64,000 nt of DNA from Argentina anserina (taxonomy: Eukaryota; Streptophyta; Magnoliopsida; Rosales; Rosaceae), in NCBI RefSeq assembly GCF_933775445.1, contig NC_065873.1, positions 16,740,001 through 16,804,000 of the forward strand, in the 5' to 3' direction. Shown one piece after another: positions 60,260 to 64,000 of this stretch. The translations under genes and the position numbers were made by a program. The notes under the pieces were generated by a model that was not told the origin of the DNA, searched no databases, and saw only the letters and a list, made by a program, of their open reading frames with translations. The number at the start of each line of letters is the position of its first letter. Position 1 is the stretch's first letter.

Positions 60260-62235
60260 TGTGGCCCTCATTTTAATAGTGCAATTATTCATACCGTGCA
60301 TATACTGTCTCACAAAAAGTTTAGTTATACTATCAATCTTGTTGGATCATTTTGTTTGTTTGAGACAGAATTTGCTACATAATGAGTCTGTCTATTAGAC
60401 ATGATATGTTATATTGCAATACTTTGTCATATACTATATGTTCATATGTTTGTTAGAATGTAGCTTGTAGTTTATTTATGTTTCATGCTAGGGTTTAATG
60501 TACTAGTGGTTACGACTTACAAGTGCGAAACCCAAGTCTCTGGCTTCACAGTTTCCATATTATGACAATATAGCTTTAGTTATCAGTACTTGCATCTTAT
60601 TGTTATATCGTCTCACAGACTCAAGCACCCTTTTACAGGTGAATGGTTGGGTAGCATTAAATATCAGATGACCTTGTAGAACCATTTTTCACTGCTAATC
60701 CTGCCAAAATTGCCTATTTGGATTTATTCCACATTCTAATTAGGAACAATCTTCTTGTAATATATTACAATGATAGAAGAAAACCTAATTTTTCTTTTAA
60801 AAAAAATACATGAAGAAAAATCCAAAAGTTTTGGAGATAAGAATTAGACCTGAAGTTTTATAATGGAAAAAGAAGCAAATACGAATATTGTAATAAAATA
60901 AATAATTTAGGATGGTCTTGGCTGAAAATTGCCTAATCCAATACCTCTTTTCTATGCATTAGAGAGTGAAAATCTGTTTTACAGTTGAGTAGCCATGCTG
61001 CCTCTAGTTAACTGTTGGTTGTTAATTGCTCATCAAAATGACACAATGAAGCTCTTTCTGAATCTTGGAGGCTTTATCTGATAACTAACTGCAGCTTTTT
61101 CGTGATTTCTAACAGGATGAATATTTTTTTTGAAACTTTTAACTTGGAAGTCTAAGTCTTGTACATATAACTTTTAGGTTTTGAATTGGGGATTATATCT
61201 GATAACTTATTGAAGCTTAAACAGTTAGTTGGCACCAGTATAAAGTCTGCATGTTAATCATAAACAGTTAGTTGGCACCAGTATAAAGTCTGCATGATTC
61301 ATACTACTGGATAGACATCTCATCTCATTAACTTATTTTTTGGTTAAAATCTTCAGATTTTGTTGACCTCTTTCTGAACTTCTTTACAGGCTTTGGATCT
61401 TGGAAGAGGTGCCAACCCTAAGGGTTATATGGTAGAAGAGATTTGGCAGGCGCTTGCAAAGGCAAAATACATGGAGTGGGAAGAGGCATCAAGTGAACGT
61501 GTATGGCAGTTGCAAAGCTTGAGGTATGGCTTCCTTTTGCGTTTAGGCTTATGATGTTCAAAAGTGCATACACTAAGTAGCTTTTTGGTGTCCATTTTAT
61601 TATTAGCTGCTTCATTTGTTTGAATGAATGAACTGCTTCATAAAGCATGTTGTTGTTTCAGACAAGCTTGTGAAAGTGCTCTCAAAGAGAAGCATGATGC
61701 GTCTCAGATGGAAGGGTTTCTGGATGAAGCTGCTACTACCCATATGAAACAGTTAGAGGCGTTAGATAGAGTGTTTGAGAAAGCTGCAGAAGTTGACACA
61801 GCAAGTGAGGTCAGTACATGTTTTCCTTTTGTTTGTTTCACCTTTTTTCTTGTTTCTTTCAAGAAGAGTAGTGATGATAAATATAAATTTCAGGTGCCAG
61901 ATTATTTATGTTGTAGAATCACACTTGATATATTTCGTGATCCTGTAATTACACCAAGTGGTGTTACATATGAGAGATCAGAAATCCTGAACCATCTTGA
62001 GAAGGTAATGTTTGGTCTTGATTGCATTCATGATACAGTTATCCGTACATGATGGTCTTATTGACATTGCTATCTGTTGGTTTTTTTTTTCTTCTGCACT
62101 ATACTTCAGGTGGGTTGGTTTGATCCTATCACTCGTGAGCCAGTTGAGCCAACACAGCTAATACCAAATTTTGCCATAAAAGAAGCAGTCGAAGCATATC
62201 TGAAAGAACATGGTTGGGCCTATAGAATGTGGTAA
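58473..62235 (+). CDS. CHIP: E3 ubiquitin ligase / co-chaperone CHIP
   Basis: Binds Hsp70/Hsp90 tails through TPRs and ubiquitinates misfolded clients through a U-box. Eight exons: 58473-58577, 58676-58743, 58846-58909, 60075-60146, 61390-61523, 61662-61809, 61894-62004 and 62110-62235, encoding 275 residues against 278 in Arabidopsis. Three TPRs occupy about residues 8-115 (EKLRKDGNTYFKKDRFAAAI; NRALCHLKRNEW; GHYMLGLALLQKQEYPEGV). A helical linker follows, then the U-box from residue 198 (VPDYLCCRITLDIFRDPV..GVTYER..FDPITREPVEP) to the C-terminal AYRMW. The exon 2 donor is best placed at AA|GTATGT, giving LKRNEW as in relatives. Introns hold a (GA)n, a (CT)n and a 44-bp tandem repeat. All frames are intact. 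Confidence 0.95.
59660..59701. repeat. (AG)n microsatellite in CHIP intron 3
   Basis: About 21 uninterrupted AG repeats. Confidence 0.95.
60221..60254. repeat. (CT)17 microsatellite in CHIP intron 4
   Basis: Uninterrupted CT repeats just after exon 4. Confidence 0.95.
61218..61296. repeat. 44-bp tandem repeat in CHIP intron 4
   Basis: Two copies of a unit containing AACAGTTAGTTGGCACCAGT and AAAGTCTGCATG lie head to tail. They are nearly identical. Confidence 0.9.
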
Positions 62236-63150
62236 TGGTTTACTTTTTGCTATCTGGAAGTTAGAAAGTCCATAGTTGTGTTAAAAGTTAAAACATATTA
62301 ATGGACTACTGCAGTGGAAAGGCATATCGTTTTGAATTTGTACAGATACTGTATTGATACTGAGTCAGACATACTGCTTGCGTAGATTTGTGAACTTTCG
62401 CACACTAGTGTGTAGTGTTGAGCAGTACGAGTTGGCAGTACCTTATAGAAAGCACCTAATAATGCATGCTTTCTCAGGAAGCACTTTCAAGTTGCAAAAT
62501 GGAAAATTTTTATGAATGAGAAACGCTTCCAACATGAGCCAATTTGCGAGTTTTTTTTCTTTTAGTTTTTACCGTGTTTACTTCAGCTGCAAATTACTTC
62601 ATACTTCAGCTACCAGAACGCCAATTGATACCGACCTCTGAATTCTGAAATTAGATCCCAATGTAATTGCAGAGAGCTCGATACAAGCAAACATCAAAGC
62701 GACTTTCATTGTTAGCCCACATTTGCTGTGCTCATCATAGTGGTCATAAAAAACAAGTGCTATGTTTTGTGTTTGTTTGTCCCATCCTTGGTACTACAAC
62801 ATCAATTCAAAACTGACACAGATGTGTATGCTTTTCCTAATGTGCTTGTTTTCTCTTTATGCTATCCCTAAAGATTCTAACTTTGCAGCCACTCATCATG
62901 TTATTCCATCCCATCTTTTGTAAGGTTGGCTTGAAATCATTGAATAGACCAAACCTCAATTATTCATATACGACACTTTCTTTTTGCCCGATCGCTAATC
63001 GGGTATGAGTTTTGAGAGTTACTGGTACAATTGGCTTCTCCTGGTTATTCTTTTTTCCTCCAAGTGAATTCCTAAACTCATGAACCATCTTCTGTTTGTA
63101 CATCGATATATGTTTCATTAGGCTCCTACATGATTCATATTTCTATCAGC
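62236..63150 (+). other. CHIP 3' flank
   Basis: The 3' untranslated region and intergenic DNA. No further gene was recognised. Confidence 0.4.
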
Positions 63151-63152
63151 TA

Positions 63153-64000
63153 AGGCCATCTCCAACCCACTTAAAACCCACTCAAGTTAAGGGCTAAAAG
63201 GCTCTCATTTAGCACTCTTCATCTTCAACCTTCTTAAGTTAAAGGCTAAAAGACATTAGGTAAGGGCTTAATGTCTTTTACTCTTTTGAGTGAGTTTTTA
63301 TTCTCATTTGTTTATTTAATAAGTCCCCCATATTTCATTAACTATAATTAATTTTAATATTTTATTATTATAATGAATTTAATTTGATGATTACTATAAT
63401 TAATTTTAATTTTGATGATAATTAGTAAAATTATTTTAAATTTGATAATTAATAAAATTAATTTTATTTTAGGAAAATTATAAAATAATATCATTTCCCA
63501 TCAAAAATTAGAAATATGTCACCACTTATTTCCCGATTATAAAAAGGTAATCTCAAGTGATTTGAAATTAGAAAATAATCAACAAATTTGAAACAAAATT
63601 AGAAAATTGTCACTTTTAAAATAATTTTCGGACAATTTTGTAATTTTCTCTAACTATTCTTCATCTTCTTCTTTTTCTTCGAATTTCAGCCATAGCTTTA
63701 CCGTCTGACGATGAATTTGAGCGTGGTTAGTACCGTTGAAAAGATATCTCACATCTCTTTCATTTGATACCATACTCACTCCAAACCAACCACTGTATAA
63801 GGCGCAACAACCCTGGCAAGGGGTTGCTGCCTTCCATAGTGGTGCTCCAAGCTATTTCGGCGAAATCAGAACTTAAGGCTCCTTAATTTTAGTTTTCCTC
63901 TTTATTCTGAGCATAATCATACCAGTCTCCTTTGAATTTTAATATAATTTCACATATTTATACATTTTCTCTCGACATGTCACATCCGTTGTCACACTAA
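63153..64000. other. AT-rich DNA starting with a MITE-like end
   Basis: GGCCATCTCCAACCC at about 63154 resembles the terminus of Tourist/Harbinger-type plant MITEs, preceded by TAA. A matching inverted end was not found before the window closes. The rest is AT-rich and non-coding. Confidence 0.35.

Overview
This is plant nuclear DNA, most likely from a eudicot. It is AT-rich, its genes contain GT-AG introns, and its four intact genes belong to conserved plant families. I cannot fix the species. No rRNA, tRNA or CRISPR array was seen.

Intact genes: ribosomal protein eL32 (27474-28766, +), an AGC-VIII kinase closest to OXI1 (34353-35774, -), a HIT-family nucleotide hydrolase closest to HINT3 (49586-51964, +) and the co-chaperone/E3 ligase CHIP (58473-62235, +). 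They are unrelated housekeeping or signalling genes and do not form a pathway. Broken genes: an NRT1/PTR (NPF4-like) transporter (11202-14340, -) with one premature stop and one frameshift, a decayed exon of a second NPF copy near 4.9 kb, and an intronless ADP/ATP-carrier pseudogene (16140-16995, +).

Most of the rest is mobile DNA, and many ends could be fixed from target-site duplications (TSDs). There are three solo LTRs: 5855-8975 (TSD TTAAC), 9256-11141 (TSD AGTAC) and 17506-20524 (TSD TAATA, inside a hAT transposase gene). One Tat-type Ty3/gypsy element (39655-49098, coding on -) carries a decayed multi-exon coiled-coil ORF in antisense. hAT elements lie at about 17031-23901, 24832-25937, 11984-12472, 52192-54430 and 54604-58169; the last carries exons of an MRS2-type magnesium-transporter gene. 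Mutator-like long-TIR elements with 9-bp TSDs lie at 36294-36980 and 38299-39275. Three copies of a palindromic MITE each sit inside a (TA)n microsatellite.

Layout: 0-9 kb AT-rich nested repeats and a solo LTR; 9-14.4 kb solo LTR and NPF pseudogene; 15.6-24 kb MITE, carrier pseudogene and the LTR-split hAT; 24-27 kb repeat-like DNA with a hAT derivative; 27-31.6 kb the eL32 gene and flank; 31.6-36.3 kb non-coding DNA and the OXI1-like kinase; 36.3-49.4 kb an inverted-repeat pair, one copy holding the Mutator-like MITE and the other the gypsy element; 49.4-64 kb HINT3, two hAT elements, CHIP and flank.

The most informative structure is the inverted-repeat pair at 36.3-49.4 kb. Each copy keeps the uninterrupted sequence that the other copy's transposon entered, so both insertions can be read directly from this window.
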